Part shown: in pieces, positions 45,100-58,344 of the stretch
How positions within the stretch are numbered: the stretch's first letter is position 1
Layout: each line of letters begins with the position of its first letter
NCBI GenBank assembly: GCA_036023115.1
Contig: JAYKKT010000041.1
Span: 7,873,501-7,937,500 of the forward strand
DNA length: 64,000 nt
Direction: 5' to 3'
Source: Brasenia schreberi
Taxonomy: Eukaryota; Streptophyta; Magnoliopsida; Nymphaeales; Cabombaceae
Program-made: the position numbers and the translations under genes
The notes under the pieces: model-generated
Databases searched by the model: none
The model's input: only the letters and a program-made list of their open reading frames with translations
Told to the model about the DNA's origin: nothing

Positions 45100-46266
45100 A
45101 TGAGTGTGGTTCGCCAGCATCTGTTCTTCAAAAATGTTCAGCAGAAAGCCATCTCTGTTTTTGCCTTTTGGAGGCGTTCCATCCACGGAAGCAAGTCAAA
45201 ATGTTTTTCATCATCAAATGATTCGTCGCGAGAATTGTTGGATTGCCTCACACATTCGTGGGGGTTGCGTTCTGGAGAGGCGACAGAGCTATGCCGGAAG
45301 GTAAAAACAACTAGGCCTAGCGTTCAGAAGCTGGAGAGGGTAGTGGTTTTTTTAAGAGAGAGTAGCTTCACTGACACCCAAATCAGAAAAGCCATTACCA
45401 TGAATCCTCAGTTGTTAACAGCGAAGGTAGATGTGACCCTTCTGCCCAAGATGAAAGCATTTCAAGGTTGGGGCCTTTCCACCCATGACATCGCTTACAT
45501 GGTGGGAAGAAACCCCCATATTCTGAATTCAAGCCTGGAAGAGAACATACAGCCCATCGTTGGTATCCTCAAAACCGTTCTTCCAGGCGACAAGAATCTG
45601 GCTGCCGCCATCAAATCTTTGTTCTCGGGGGTACGCGTTACGCACAACGTTGAGAAGTTGGGAATCAATCTGTCGAATCTGCGAAGTCGAGGCGTTCCAG
45701 ACTCGTCCTTGTCGACAATATTGGTGACGTATCCGACGATCTTTCAGCTGGATCCGAGCTCTCTTGAGAGGATGGTCGAGAAGGCGCATAAATTTGGATT
45801 CGATTATACTTCGGGCATGTTTCCTTGCGCACTTCAGGCCCTTTGTGGATTGAAAGAGTCAACCTGGGATGCCAAACTCGAGGTTCTTAGGGGATTCGGA
45901 TGGTCTGAGGAGAACATAGTTACAGCTTTTCGAAAGGCACCCCTTTTCATGGGACAGTCCAGAAGTAATTTGCAACAGAAGTTGGAGTTCTTCATGAATG
46001 AACTCAAGCTGCTTCCTTCTCAACTGGCAGCAGTTCCGCTTATGTTGATGTTTAGCTTGGAGAAACGAGTCATTCCGCGCGTCAGTGTTATGAGGAAGTT
46101 GGAGTCTAGTAAGCTTTTCAATAGAAACTGGGGTCTTACTACGATCCTGGGATTGAAGGAGAAGAAATTCTACGATGAGATGGTGCTCAAGCACAAGGAT
46201 AAATGTCCAGAAGTTCTTCAGGTTTATAGCAGCCTTAAGAAGAGTGAGGAACGCAGAGAAAGCTGA
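45100..46266 (+). CDS. MTERF: Organellar mTERF-domain protein, single exon, intact
   Basis: An uninterrupted frame of about 388 residues. I chose the ATG at 45100 (MSVVRQHLFFKNVQQKAISV) because it gives a typical organelle presequence rich in Arg, Lys and Ser without acidic residues. An in-frame ATG at 45055 would add 15 residues. Tandem mTERF helical repeats run through most of the protein, with the recurring P-x-(L/I)-L pattern: ITMNPQLLTAKVD, VGRNPHILNSSLEEN, VTYPTIFQLDPSSL, FRKAPLFMGQSR and AVPLMLMFSLEKRVIPR. The C terminus (GLKEKKFYDEMVLKHKDKCP) is usual for plant members. Such proteins bind nucleic acid in mitochondria or plastids and control organelle transcription or splicing. Single-exon structure and length agree with the plant family. 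Which target it has cannot be told. Confidence 0.92.
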   Translation: MSVVRQHLFFKNVQQKAISVFAFWRRSIHGSKSKCFSSSNDSSRELLDCLTHSWGLRSGEATELCRKVKTTRPSVQKLERVVVFLRESSFTDTQIRKAITMNPQLLTAKVDVTLLPKMKAFQGWGLSTHDIAYMVGRNPHILNSSLEENIQPIVGILKTVLPGDKNLAAAIKSLFSGVRVTHNVEKLGINLSNLRSRGVPDSSLSTILVTYPTIFQLDPSSLERMVEKAHKFGFDYTSGMFPCALQALCGLKESTWDAKLEVLRGFGWSEENIVTAFRKAPLFMGQSRSNLQQKLEFFMNELKLLPSQLAAVPLMLMFSLEKRVIPRVSVMRKLESSKLFNRNWGLTTILGLKEKKFYDEMVLKHKDKCPEVLQVYSSLKKSEERRES

Positions 46267-47572
46267 TACGGAAACAGGGACAAGTTGATCTGGTTTTTCT
46301 CGCCTCTATTTTGAACTCACTTCCCACAATTGTCGGTTACACAATGACTTATGTAATGGTTATAAGTCTACCTTATCTAAGCTCTTGAAACGAGTTGAGG
46401 GTACGCAAGATTTGAAGAATCCAGTGATGAATATGGTGTAGACTCCTACCGGTTGAATGGCCATCGTGGTCAGCAGAGTTTATTTATCCTCTTCATTGCG
46501 CTTCTTGTATTTGCATCAAAGTCATATATGTGAGGGAAGTTATTCCTTCTCTTGATTCTCTGAAATTTATGAACTTTTTTTGTTTCAATCCGAAATTAAT
46601 TTTGATTTCGCGAGTTACGTGTCTAATGATGCATGGAGTCAATCCAACTGTGTGCTTGTTGCATGAGGAAGTTAATATTTTTTCTCTTATATTCACTGAT
46701 ATTTGACATGGTGCTGATCATCGACTAATCTTTTACTACCAACCTTGCTATGTAATGACATAAAATTACGTTCGACCAACGTTAGATGATAGCTTCAGTA
46801 GACATCTGAGACAAGTAGCAAGACGAAGGGAAGTGCAAAAAAAGTCAATCTCATAATGCCTAAAAGGCAAATTAATCAAAATCCCGATCCACGGATTCTG
46901 CCATAGATTGTTAAGCTGAACGCTTTAATCAGTCATTCTCGTCTGTAGTAGGCAATTCCACTTGATTTTCCAAAGGAAGACATCTGCAAGCTTGAACTGT
47001 ATATTTTGATTAACCTTTAGATGCTTGTAGTCAGATTTATTGACATTGAAGAAGGTTGAAAGATGCATTATGAGGATGATCGGTGGTTATGACTTTTTTA
47101 TATCTTATATCTTGATTAATCTCCTTCGAGTTCCTTGTTCTATACTGAGAGCGTGGACAGACGTGGAGTTCTGGAAAGAGCATTGGCTCGAGTTTGTCCA
47201 ACGAATATACACTTCACTTCGTCTGGTATCAGCAAGTGATTTACGATAGAAGTTCATTTTTCATATGATGATTCTCTTGTTTATCAACATTTGATGTCAT
47301 CCATTGCAATTTATGGGTTCTTAAGATCTACCAAACAACAACTAACCTACCGAAATGCATATTCTTTTCTTAATCGACATTCGTTCAACTTTTCTAGTCT
47401 TTATGCTGCCAAAAGGTTTCATGATAAGATCGTTGTACATTAGGAGCTTCTTTGTTGTTTTTCCATATCAATCTAATTGTGCATTAATCTACAGACTGGC
47501 GTCGTTGTACTTAGCCGTTACATGCCAGGACGTTTTCTTTTAAGCATGTTATGCCACGCAATTCAGCTGTGT
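46267..47572. other. 3' flank of the mTERF gene; no gene recognised
   Basis: No family resemblance in the short open frames (for example 47040-47249). Confidence 0.4.
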
Positions 47573-48036
47573 TAACTTTGTAATTTGTGAGCATGTTTCC
47601 CGGCAAAATTCAGCAATTTAAGACTTTGCACTGTTTAAGCATGTTTCGGAGCAAAATTCAGATGCTTCAACTATCCTAGGATTGTGACCAATTGTTATGG
47701 GCATAACATTACCCACCAACTATTGACTCATTCTAATATAAAAAAATAGAGTTAATTGGTTGACTTGTTAGATAAGCATATGAATCCTCGTTACAATAAT
47801 GAAGTTGTCACCTCTTCGACGTCCTAAAGGCAAACCTTTTGACATCTATTAAGAGAGAGTTGTCTTCATGAAAATATATAGAGGGGAGTGCTACTTGAGA
47901 AAAGATGGTACGAGTCAGGGATGTAGGCATATAGTCAAGCGCATGGAGTATCTCCTTATTGTGGTGTCTCTTTTCAGTTAGTTTTGACCTTATATCTAAT
48001 GTTGCACAATAATTTATTGCTCCATATATATCTTAT
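47573..48036 (+). repeat. Dispersed repeat R2, copy b (MULE-derived)
   Basis: Counterpart of 34002-34480. It ends abruptly at about 48036, where Copia element B is cut inside its RT region. R2 copy a instead continues at its 3' end into the OTU-like sequence. Confidence 0.8.
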
Positions 48037-49522
48037 GTTTCAACATAATTTATCTCTCTTTTTGTGAAAATCCCTTTGCAAGCAATCTCGCCTGTGACTT
48101 TCCTTCTTTTTGACAAATATACTAATTTTTAGACTTTGTTTTTCTTAATAGATTCAATTTCCTCATACATGGCTTTGTCTCGGTCTGTCGATTAAGATGA
48201 GATAATAAGCTGCTGATATATCAAGTTATCAGTAAACTTATCTAAATCCATCGAATTGCACACTTCCTCGGCAAGGTTAGTGTCATAATTCTTTAAATAA
48301 GACATTGTGACCTAGGGCTTTTATGTCTACTTAAAGTTACAGTTTGTTCAAGAATATGATTATTATTCATAGGTTAAAATAATGATAGATCTAGATCTAT
48401 TAAATCATCAACACATTCATCATCATAATTAAAGATGTCATTCTTAGTCTCCTTTAAGAATTCAATATCCCTTCTTTCTATTAATTCATTGTTCTTGTGA
48501 TAAAACCAATATCCTTTATAATCTTTAAGATATCTAATGAAAATCCATCTCAAGGATCTATTATTCAGCTTATTCATAAACTGATCAACGATCACATGTA
48601 CGATAGATCCTCACCTCTTGAGATAACTTAAATTTGCTTTTCTTTTAAACCATATGTCGTATGGTGTAGAGAATACAACCTTATATGGTACTTTATTTAA
48701 TAAATACATTGGGTAGAGAAACATCTATTAACATAAAACTCATCTTATATCTTTCTCCTACACTATTTTATTGAGGTGTCTTGGGTATTGTTTTTTATTT
48801 TGAAATACCAAGTCTTTAAAGTATTCTAAAAATTCTATAGAGGTGCACTATCTACCTCGATCATACCTAAAGACTTTGATTTTATGCCCTAGTTGGTTCC
48901 TAACATTACGCTTATATTCTTTCAATATCTTAAGTGCTTAACATTTATGTGCTAAGAAATATATATGTATATCTTGAATAATCATCGATAAAGGTTATAA
49001 AATAAATATGTGATATCATTTAGAATGGTCCACATATGTAAGTGTGAGTGATCTCTAATAGGGTTGTTGCCCTAGTTATGTTTTTGAGAAATATTTTTCT
49101 TATTATTTTCTCTTTTATATAGGCCTTACATTAACTATAAGTGTTTTCCTAAAATGCACACAAGTCAAAGTTGGACAATTTTCTCAACTTTTTTTTATTT
49201 ATATGCCCTAGGCATTTATGTCATATATTCACATAAATATTAAAGGCAAAATCAATATAAGCAGAAGAACCATTATTTTCAATGATATTTAATTTCAATA
49301 ATCCATGTTAAATATCAAAGTGTAGAGAAAGTAATTCTTCCATGCTTGTGCAGAGTTACCTTGTGAGAGACAAACCTTATTTCAAAACCTTTATAAACTA
49401 AGGCAAGAACCGAAACTAAATTGCGTCATATAGAGAACAAAATTAATACATCAGTTAATACAACTGATGCGCCTTGTATATGTATCGTAAAGGACCCAAT
49501 CCTAAGGATATCTAAAAAAATG

Positions 49523-49600
<78 letters not shown>

Positions 49601-50300
49601 GATGCTCTCCTAGTTTATATTAATTTAGTTCCATAACACCTTCTTGGCTTTTTAAGATATGTATCGTTACTCTTAAATCAATCGACCAACTAATTACTAG
49701 GCATTTCATGTAGAGGTATTCTAAAACCACACAGATTATGTCTTTCTTCTCCATTTGGTTGTATTGTTGGGTGTTTGTAATGTTATTATTCTTGTTATAA
49801 CAATCCCTCTTTTAGTGAACCATTTATCTACATTTGAAGCACTTAACCTATAAATAGTTTCTTGAGATTTCTTTAAAGATTGACCATCTTTCTTGTTATT
49901 CTAACTAAACTTCTTGTTTGGTTTATTCTTTCGTTAGTTGGATTTTGAGCTCGACCATATCTCATCTTAAGTTACTAACAATTTTTTTTCTTATTTTTAT
50001 TCATTTACTCTTCTTCAATTGTTAGTTTAAGGGGTGACTCAAAAATGTTTGTTTAAACTCCTAATCTAAGAAAAGTGACAACTATATTTCATGATGGGGA
50101 AGACTGTTTAGGATAATGGATATTTGCATTGCTTCAGGGATGATCGATTTTGCTATAGCTAAGTTTCTAGATATTACCAACATCAGGTTCACATATTTTA
50201 GTTATTATTGAGTCTCACAACTCTTTAACGGTCTCGTATTCCTTGAATATAGCCATTATCATTCTCACCCACGTGCTCCGCTTCCTCTTCTCCAATACCA
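48037..50300 (-). mobile_element. Copia element B: gag to start of RT, truncated
   Basis: On the minus strand: gag with a zinc-knuckle region near 49840-49790 (same family as A), a pre-integrase segment with IRKIFLKNITRATTLLEI near 49130-49060, then the integrase C terminus SLRWIFIRYLKDYKGYWFYH (48560-48500) and IERRDIEFLKE. It ends EEIESIKKNKV..ACKG-FTKREINYVET at 48040, just inside RT. RT, RNase H and both LTRs are missing. A long TA microsatellite (49523-49597) has grown within it. Stops are frequent. Confidence 0.78.
49523..49597. repeat. (TA)n microsatellite
   Basis: About 37 uninterrupted TA units inside Copia element B. Confidence 0.95.
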
Positions 50301-50931
50301 AATTGTAAAGGAGGGACCACAGAGTTTTTTTGAGAATATTGTTTGTATTTGAAATCTAAAAATATGTCACATGTGTAACAACTGCTGTGTCTATTTTATG
50401 GAAGAAAGGAAATATTAGAGTAGAACTCAATATGGTATTCCTCTTTCATCCAAATTTCCTGAAAATTTGGATTTCTGAATAGTTTAGTGATCTCGTTTGC
50501 CTCCCGACTCGTTTCATATCGTTGCTTCTTCTCTTGCTCGAGAAGCTAGCAGAGAAATTAAGAGCAATACTTTCAGAAAATTGATCTCTGTCTCAACCTA
50601 TTTTGCTATAAAATCGTTTCCGAGAACATCTACGACTTGTTCAACTTCAGAGACCAAGAAATGCTCGATGCGTATCCGAATCACATAAATACAAGATTCG
50701 AATCCTAGCGACGTGAAGGCAAAAGTATTGTTGGTACAGAGGACACTGTCAGCCCTGCCTTGTCTTCTCTTAGATGCATCATCACATAATGGTCGTCCTG
50801 ATCTTATCTCCTTTATTGATATCAAGGAAACCAGATAGCAAGAGCATCCATATTTTATAGAGAAAAACTGGTGAACTGAAGGATATTCAAATCTGAAATT
50901 GAGGCTGCAATCATACCATTCCTAACATGAA
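50301..50931. other. No gene recognised; 5' flank of the TIR gene
   Basis: Short open frames on both strands have no family resemblance. Likely upstream region of the resistance-gene relic. Confidence 0.4.
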
Positions 50932-52086
50932 GTGATTGTAACCTTCATCTCCGTTTTCATCACACTTGCTTGGTTTGCAAGGAAGCATTTGAGCAAAATG
51001 AACACGACTAACAACCCAGCAGCAGAGGAGCAACCCTATTCATCATCGTCCTCTTTGAAGGTACCTTCAGCAGTTGAAAATCAAGCCTTTGACTTTGAAT
51101 TTGAATTTGAATTTGATGTGTTTCTGAGTTTTCGTGGTGAAGATACTCGAAGGGGGTTCACCAGTCATCTCCATCAAAAATTGAAAGAGCGCGGCATACG
51201 AGCCTTCAAGGACAATGAAGATTTTAAGAAGGGAGAGAGGATAACTACGCTGATACAATACATTGAGAGATCGAATATCTTCATACCCATCTTGTCTAAG
51301 AGATATGCAGAGTCTCGATGGTGTCTGATGGAGATCGCCAAGATCGTTCAATGCAAAAGGCTCATCATTCCCGTATTCTATGATGTCGATCCTTCGGTTG
51401 TTAGGGGTCAAAAAGGACCGTTTCAGAAGGGATTTGACGAGCACCAAAAGGAGCAAGACGCGGAGAAAGTGAAGGAATGGAGGCAAGCACTGAACCAGGT
51501 CGGGGAGATCTCTGGCTACGACTCCACCGCCAAAGCTAGTGTGTAATCCAGCTGTGCCCCTCTCTCTCTAAAGGAAAATCTTCAAAAATCCATTCCGAAA
51601 GGCATGCATTTTTTTTCTCTTTTTCTTTTTTGGTCGAACTCCCAAACAGCGTTGAGGGCCGTAACACTATCGGTGCGGAGACGCGTTTGATTTTCCCCAA
51701 TTTTAGAGAGCTGTTGGTAGCACCATAATGTTTTTCTTTTGTTGAAGAGGATTTCATGTGTTTGTTTTGTTTTTCTTTTGGAAGATCCCCAAATTAGCTT
51801 GATTACTTGCTATTTTATCTTGTCAGGAACGAAGCAAGCCTAATCAATGTGATACTGAAGGATGTGCAGCGTGCATTAAGAAAGATCCCAACGGAAGTTG
51901 CAACGCACCCCGTTGGGATCGAGTCACGTTTGATCATATGATGAAGCTGGTGGACCTGAACACCAACACCGATGTGGATGGGCATGGGCATGGGTTATTT
52001 GTCCAAGTATAACCATTAAAGCTCTCCAACAGAAGTCACAATTTAAAAGGGATGAAAGTGATCGCTTCGCAATGCATGATCAGATA

Positions 52087-53361
52087 GGGATATGGGGAGG
52101 AATATTGTGAAAGAGAAAGCCTTTTATGACCCTCGAAAAAGTAGCAGATTGTGGGATAAAAGTGAAATATTGCCAGTACGCTCTCTCTCTCTCTCTCTTA
52201 TGACATTGTTAACCCCGGCCCAATCAAACCAGAATACGACAGGCATTGCCCGATTTGACTCCTGAATATCTTTGACGGGGGATAAGGTGTAGCCAATCCG
52301 TACGGACACACACTCTCTCTAGGAGGGAGAGAGAGAAACTATATATATATATATATAGAAGTAGTTGTATAATAGCTTTCCGTCGATAATCTTACAAAAA
52401 CATGATCGTTTGATTGAAACGATTAAAGGAGATTTGAATTAAAAGTATATTAGACATTATACTTTGTTTATTAAATTATTTTTATTTTATTACCTACCTC
52501 AATCATTTATCTTAAAAGTTGAATAACAAGGATTTTTATACGAGATTATGCAAACAAAAAAACAAACAACAATTAAGCCTTTTCTCATACTAGACGGAGT
52601 CGGCTATTATACGAGATTATGCACTGAAAATTATTATTCATTTACCATTATCTCTCTCTATATACATATTTTTATTTAAAATTATAAACAAAAGATAGGA
52701 CATTTTCATTTCCTTAATCACTCCTTTGTGCAGTAGTAAATGTGCGCCTCTATATATAGAGAGAAAAATTACAATACAAATGCATAATGTCTTTTAGTGC
52801 AACACCAAAAATTATTATTAATAGTATCATTCTAGTCTTGTACTTTAATGATTCGTCTCAAAGGCTGAAGATGTTTTACAAGATTATATACTCGAACACA
52901 TTATGCATTTATCACTATATATATATATATGTTAGTTACCAGTATGAGACGTTGACTTATGTTCTCTCTATATTTAAGTAACGAGCATGGGTGCTTATAG
53001 GAAAATGTCAATGGTGACCCAAGGATTAGAGAGACTCGATTTTAATCCAGACTAGTTTAGGTAAATAGTCGGATAAAAGCCAAATATGCTTGAAATAGAC
53101 CCAAATCCTGAAAGTTGATCCACCGTTGGTTTGTTTTATTGGTTCTAAGAAAAGCACCTGGTTATAGTTTCAATGCTGAAACCGATCAAACCAAATCCAG
53201 ACTTTCACACACATATATATGTAGAGACGTATGATTTTCTTCTCTTGGTTCCTAAAGAAAATATTTTAATTTGTCATTTGTTCAGAATTTTTGCTCACTC
53301 ATACTGTTAGACAATCCAATATTAATCATCATCAGCTAATATTGTTTCGGTGCTTCCTTAG
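52087..53361. other. Intron of the TIR-NB-LRR relic; A+T-rich
   Basis: CT and TA microsatellites near 52178-52198 and 52339-52356. It contains the RTE tail listed next and no gene. Confidence 0.5.
52560..52606 (-). mobile_element. RTE LINE 3' tail fragment
   Basis: AACAAACAACAATTAAGCC then TTTTCTCATACTAGACGGAG and TCGGCTA, complementary to the last 45 bp of the RTE family. It is antisense to the resistance gene. Confidence 0.8.
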
Positions 53362-53742
53362 CAACCAAGCGATAAGCTCGAAGTCATCACTCTGGACTGT
53401 TGGAGGACGGCGGAGGTGAGCGGTGCAGCATTTGCACAAATGCCCAATCTTAGATTTCTCCGTTTAGAAAATGTCGCGTTTGAAGACGAGGTTCTGCGGT
53501 TCCCACGGAGGTTAAAAACCTTGCAGCTGTCGGAATGTCAGTCGGAGGCACTGGCATTTGAGACGAGTCACCTTCAAGAACTTGTTCAGCTCGATCTGTT
53601 GGAGGGCAAGTTCTCCAAAATATCATGGAATCATGAAGCTTCAAAATTAAGCAAGAGACAGGCACACAATAAGGTCAGCAGCTATCGTTAACCATTACAG
53701 TTCAACTTAAAGTACTTTCTTCCACTTTTTAAACAAACAATA

Positions 53743-54053
53743 TGTGGTCATTTTAGGCACTAATCCGTGTATACGTTATGAAAAACGTATGTGTTAAAGA
53801 AGAGTAACGGCCTAAAAACGGAAAGCTCAATCCCAAAAAAACAGGGAGATGAAGAGCCGTTAACCCGTTCACTATAAATACCGTGAAGAATACACTAGAA
53901 ATTATGAGATAACAATAGCAAGAAGCAAAATCTGTGTATTTTTCCTCGTAATCCGGCTTCTTCTTTCCTCGGGCAGAAGCCTGTCTCCGCCATCTCCGTT
54001 GAACGATTCAAGTAGTCGGTCGGACGATCCTAAACTGGGTGATCTTCTCAACA
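53743..54053 (+). repeat. 5' LTR of Copia element C
   Basis: TG..CA ends. A TATAAATA box at 53873-53880 corresponds to the same box at 58484-58491 in the 3' LTR. The end is set by the adjoining primer site. Confidence 0.8.
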
Positions 54054-54054
54054 T

Positions 54055-54066
54055 TGGTATCAAGAC
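54055..54066 (+). promoter_or_regulatory. Primer-binding site of Copia element C
   Basis: TGGTATCAAGAC, two bases after the LTR end, close to the TGGTATCAGAGC complement of the 3' end of initiator tRNA-Met used by most plant Copia elements. Confidence 0.75.
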
Positions 54067-54109
54067 GAGGTTCACAAAGAAAACAATCGGCTGAATACTC
54101 TCTGTAAGC

Positions 54110-54370
54110 TCTCTTTTTCTTCAAAAGCCAAAAACCGAAAAAAGCTACAAAGGCCAAAAGCCAAAAACCGGCAAAGGCAAAAGGTCAGAAACCAAAAGAA
54201 AGCCAGAAGCAAGAAACCAAAAAAAAGGCTAGAAGCTCGAAACCGAAAAATGCCAAAAGACAGAAGCCGGTGAAAGGCCAAAAGGTTCGAAACCGGAAAA
54301 GGCTAGAAGCCAGGAACGGGAAAAGGCCATGAGCTAGAAACCGACAAAGGCCGAAAGGCCAAAAAAGGCG
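54110..54370 (+). repeat. Degenerate tandem repeat in the leader of element C
   Basis: About ten imperfect units of roughly 24 bp based on AAAGGCxAxAAGCxxGAAACCG. They occupy the untranslated leader, as the 36-bp repeats do in element A. Confidence 0.75.
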
Positions 54371-57300
54371 AAGCGGAGGGATGCAGAGGTGGGTTGGAAA
54401 CACCCTCCCTCTCTCTCTTCACGGGCTCTCTCTCTCCTCCAGCTTGGTCAAATTTATAAGTCCATATATTTTTAACTTTTGATCTTAGCTGATGAAAGGA
54501 GGACAATTTTGGTTGGTAAATTTATCAAAATCAATTTATTGAAATTACATAGTTGTTCTTTAACGTGCATGATATTTACAAGACTGCCATTGAGCAAAAA
54601 GATGATTATGCCCATTGCATTCAAGCAAAATTATAAATTTGGACTTAGGGTAAAAGTTATCATTTTGTTTCCAAATAAGTTTCCAAAATTCCTAGAAGAC
54701 TGAGTGTAACTTTACTGTTCTGTCTTGGTCTTTTTAGATAATTATCAAACTAGATCGATATCTAAAATTATCACTTTATCCCTCAAATTTTGAGGAAATT
54801 ACAGTGATAGTAAATAAAAAAATCAATGATTTGTCCTTAGATTGGTTTCAAAATAACAAAATTATATTAAAATACTCCAAAATGATACTTAAGTAATTTC
54901 TCTTTTAGATTGTCTTATTGATATTTTTGCCAAACAACTAAAAATGAGCTTTAGAATTTGTATTTGAATTAGCAAAACCTAAAAAATTAAACACTTTGAA
55001 TTTTTAAACATGAAAAAAATTTATCCCATTTACACTTACACTGTAAGGTTTAAATTATGTATTAAGGAAAACAATATTACCCCTCACTTTCAATGCAACA
55101 AAAGAGGAAAAGAATGTACAAAACATTTCTTAGAGATTACACTATAGCTAGAACCATAATGCTCACATATATAAAGGATTACCCAATTAGGGTCTTCGAG
55201 GAATACAAAACTATTGAGGAGTTGTTTGACTCAATAATACCTAAATATGATACTACAACAAAATTACATTTTCAATTGTTATTACAAAAATAAAACTCTT
55301 ATAAAATGATAAAATGAGATAATGTAGTAGAACATGTGAGTAAGATGCAAATAATGGCAAGAGACTTAGCTATAGCAAAATCGGTCATTCCCGAAACAAT
55401 GCAAATATTCACTATCCCAAACAGTCTCCCCCCCCGCCCCCCTTCACTGAATATGGTTGCCATCACCCTAATATTAAGGGTTGAAACAACACTTTCTCAA
55501 TGTATTATCTAATATATGAATTGTATCATCTATTAGGTACAATTTGGTTTCAATCCTTGTCTTAATTAAGAAAGGTTTCAGGCAAGGTAACCATATACAA
55601 GTATGAAATGATAGCTTTCTCTGAGTTATATGACGTTGAACATGAATTTTTCAAACTCAACATCAATGAAATTTATTCTTCTACTTATATTGATTGTGCA
55701 TTTGATGAGAATGTATGGCATAAACGTCGCTTCTTTAGTAAGTGTGAAACTTGTATACAAGAAAAAATGATAAGAAAATATTTTCCCAAAGAAATAACTA
55801 GGGTAACAACCCTATTAAAAATTATTCACACTGATTTATGTGAACCATTTTTATTCGAGATATGTATACATTTATCTCTTAATACATAAATGAGAGTAAC
55901 TTGAAATATCTAAAGAATATAAGTAAGAAGTGAAAAATCAATAAAGTCAAACAATTAAAGTCTTAAGATCTTATCGAGGTGGAGAGTATACTTCTATAAA
56001 ACTTTTTGAATTCTGTAGACTTCAGTATTTCAAAATAAAATACAATGCCAAAGATACCTAAATTCTCTTATATAGCATAGAGATATAACATGACCTTACT
56101 AAATATGACAAGGTATATGTTAATAGACGCTTCTCTGCGAAAGATATTTTGGGAAGAAGCAATAACTACATTCATATAAGTATTAAGTAGGGTACCATTG
56201 TAAGGTTATTTTCTCTATACCATATGAGATATTTTGACAGAAAATCAAACAAAGGTCATCTCAAGAGGTAAGGATCTATCACATATGTTAAGATTCTTGA
56301 TGAGTTTAGAGACAAACTAGACAACAGGTACATAAAATATATTTTTATTAGATAACGCAAAGATTTTAAGAGATATCGGTTTTATCATAAGAACCATAAA
56401 TTAATAGAAAGCAGGGATGTTGAATTCTTAGAGAAAATTGAGGATGACATGCTTCAAAATGATGATAAATGTGTAGATGATCTAGTGTATTTAGATCTAT
56501 CATCAGATGAACCCATAGAAACTAATGATCTTCTTGAAAAAATCAGATCTTCAAGTGGACATAAAAGACCTAGGGTCACTTCATCTTAATTAAAGGATTA
56601 TCACACTTACCTTGCTGAAAAAGTGTATAATTCAGTGATTTAGATGAGTTGATTGATAATTTATCATATTAACATGCTATTAACTCATCTCAATCAATAG
56701 ACTGGGAAAAAATTATGAATGAAGAAATTGAATCCATTGAGAAAAACCAAGTTTAGGAATTGGTAGATTTGTTGAAAGGAAAGAAATTCATAAGTTGTAA
56801 AGGGGTTCTTAAAAGATATAAAGTTGATATAGTGATTGACAAGTTTAAGGCGATGTTGGTTGTAAAGGAAGTTTCATAAAAGTAAGGGATAAATTATGTT
56901 GAGATATACTTTCCGGTTGCGAAATTTGCATGCATAAGAATAATTCTGGTAATTTCAGTATATTATTACTTGGATTTACATCATCTAGATGTAAAAACTG
57001 TATTTCTAAATGGAGATTTAGATAAAATCATATATATGCAACAACCAGAAAGATACAGTGTTAAAGCTCAAGAGGATAAAAGTATATCAATTGAATTTTT
57101 TTTATATGGCCTTAAACAGTTACCTCGTTAATGGTATTTGATTTTTCAAAATGTAATAATTGAACTTAGGTTTGCCGCTAATGAACTTGATCTCTGTATA
57201 TATATTTGGAATAGTGAGAGCTATTTTGTCATTCTATCGTTATATTCAGATAACATATTATTGATTGGAAATGACTATGAGATGAATGTCAAAACTAAGT

Positions 57301-58344
57301 CATGATTAAACTTAAGGTTCAAAATGAAGGATATGGAAGATGTATCCTATATTTGGGGCATAAAGATTTCTTGATATACAGAATCTAAACTTTTATGCCT
57401 AAGTCAGGAGAGAGATATAGAATATATCCTGAAGAAATTTAAAATAGGTGAGTGTAAGCTTATAGCTACACCTGTCACAAAAGGGAATTACTGCAAGGTT
57501 GATTATCCGAGTGAGGGAGATAACAAGCTTAATGTTCCTTATGCATAAGTTGTTGGTAGCTTGATGTATGTTATGTTGTATACAAGGTTTGATATCAGCT
57601 TTGTTGTTGGTATTTTAAGTAGATATCAAAGTAATCTAGGATGACAACATTGGATAATTGTAAAAATAACTTTTAGATATCTTAAAGGAATAAAAGATTT
57701 GAAACTATGCTTTCGAGCTGATGGACTAAAAGTGGTAGGATAATCAAATGTTGATTTTGCTTGAAGTAAAGATTATAGCAAATCAACCTAGCATATATTT
57801 TTATTTGGATGTAGAGTTATTTCTTGGTATGTAAGAAACAAGATTGTGTAGCATTGTACATAGAAAAAGTTGATTATGTTGATTGCTATATAACTACAAT
57901 AAGTGTCATTTGGATAAACTACTTTATACATGATTTGAAGTTGGATGTAGCCAATGAGACAGTTGCCATTTATTGTGACAACCATACAACAATTACTATA
58001 GCTCATGTAGCAATCATATAATGATTAAGTACCACTATGTTCATGATATGGTTAAAAGAAGGGAAATATATGTTTCATACATTTCAACAATTGATACATT
58101 GGGAAACCCTTTGACCAAAGGTATAACACACAAACTTTTCTCAAAGCGTGTTGTAAATATGGGCTTGAGATTTGTTGAACAATCATGATTGTTGTGTAGG
58201 AAAAAATGCGTTGTATAGAAAAAACCATACATGTAACGATTGTAATTGTATTTGCAATCATTGGTGGCATGACTTGAAAAAACAGAAGATAAAACCAGTG
58301 TTACAAAGCTTGGCTCAAATGGCAAGTGAGAGATATAATGCGGA

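Noticed and set aside
44785..45221. Overlapping open frames on both strands at the mTERF start
   Set aside because: They overlap the mTERF presequence and upstream region in other frames; none resembles a protein.
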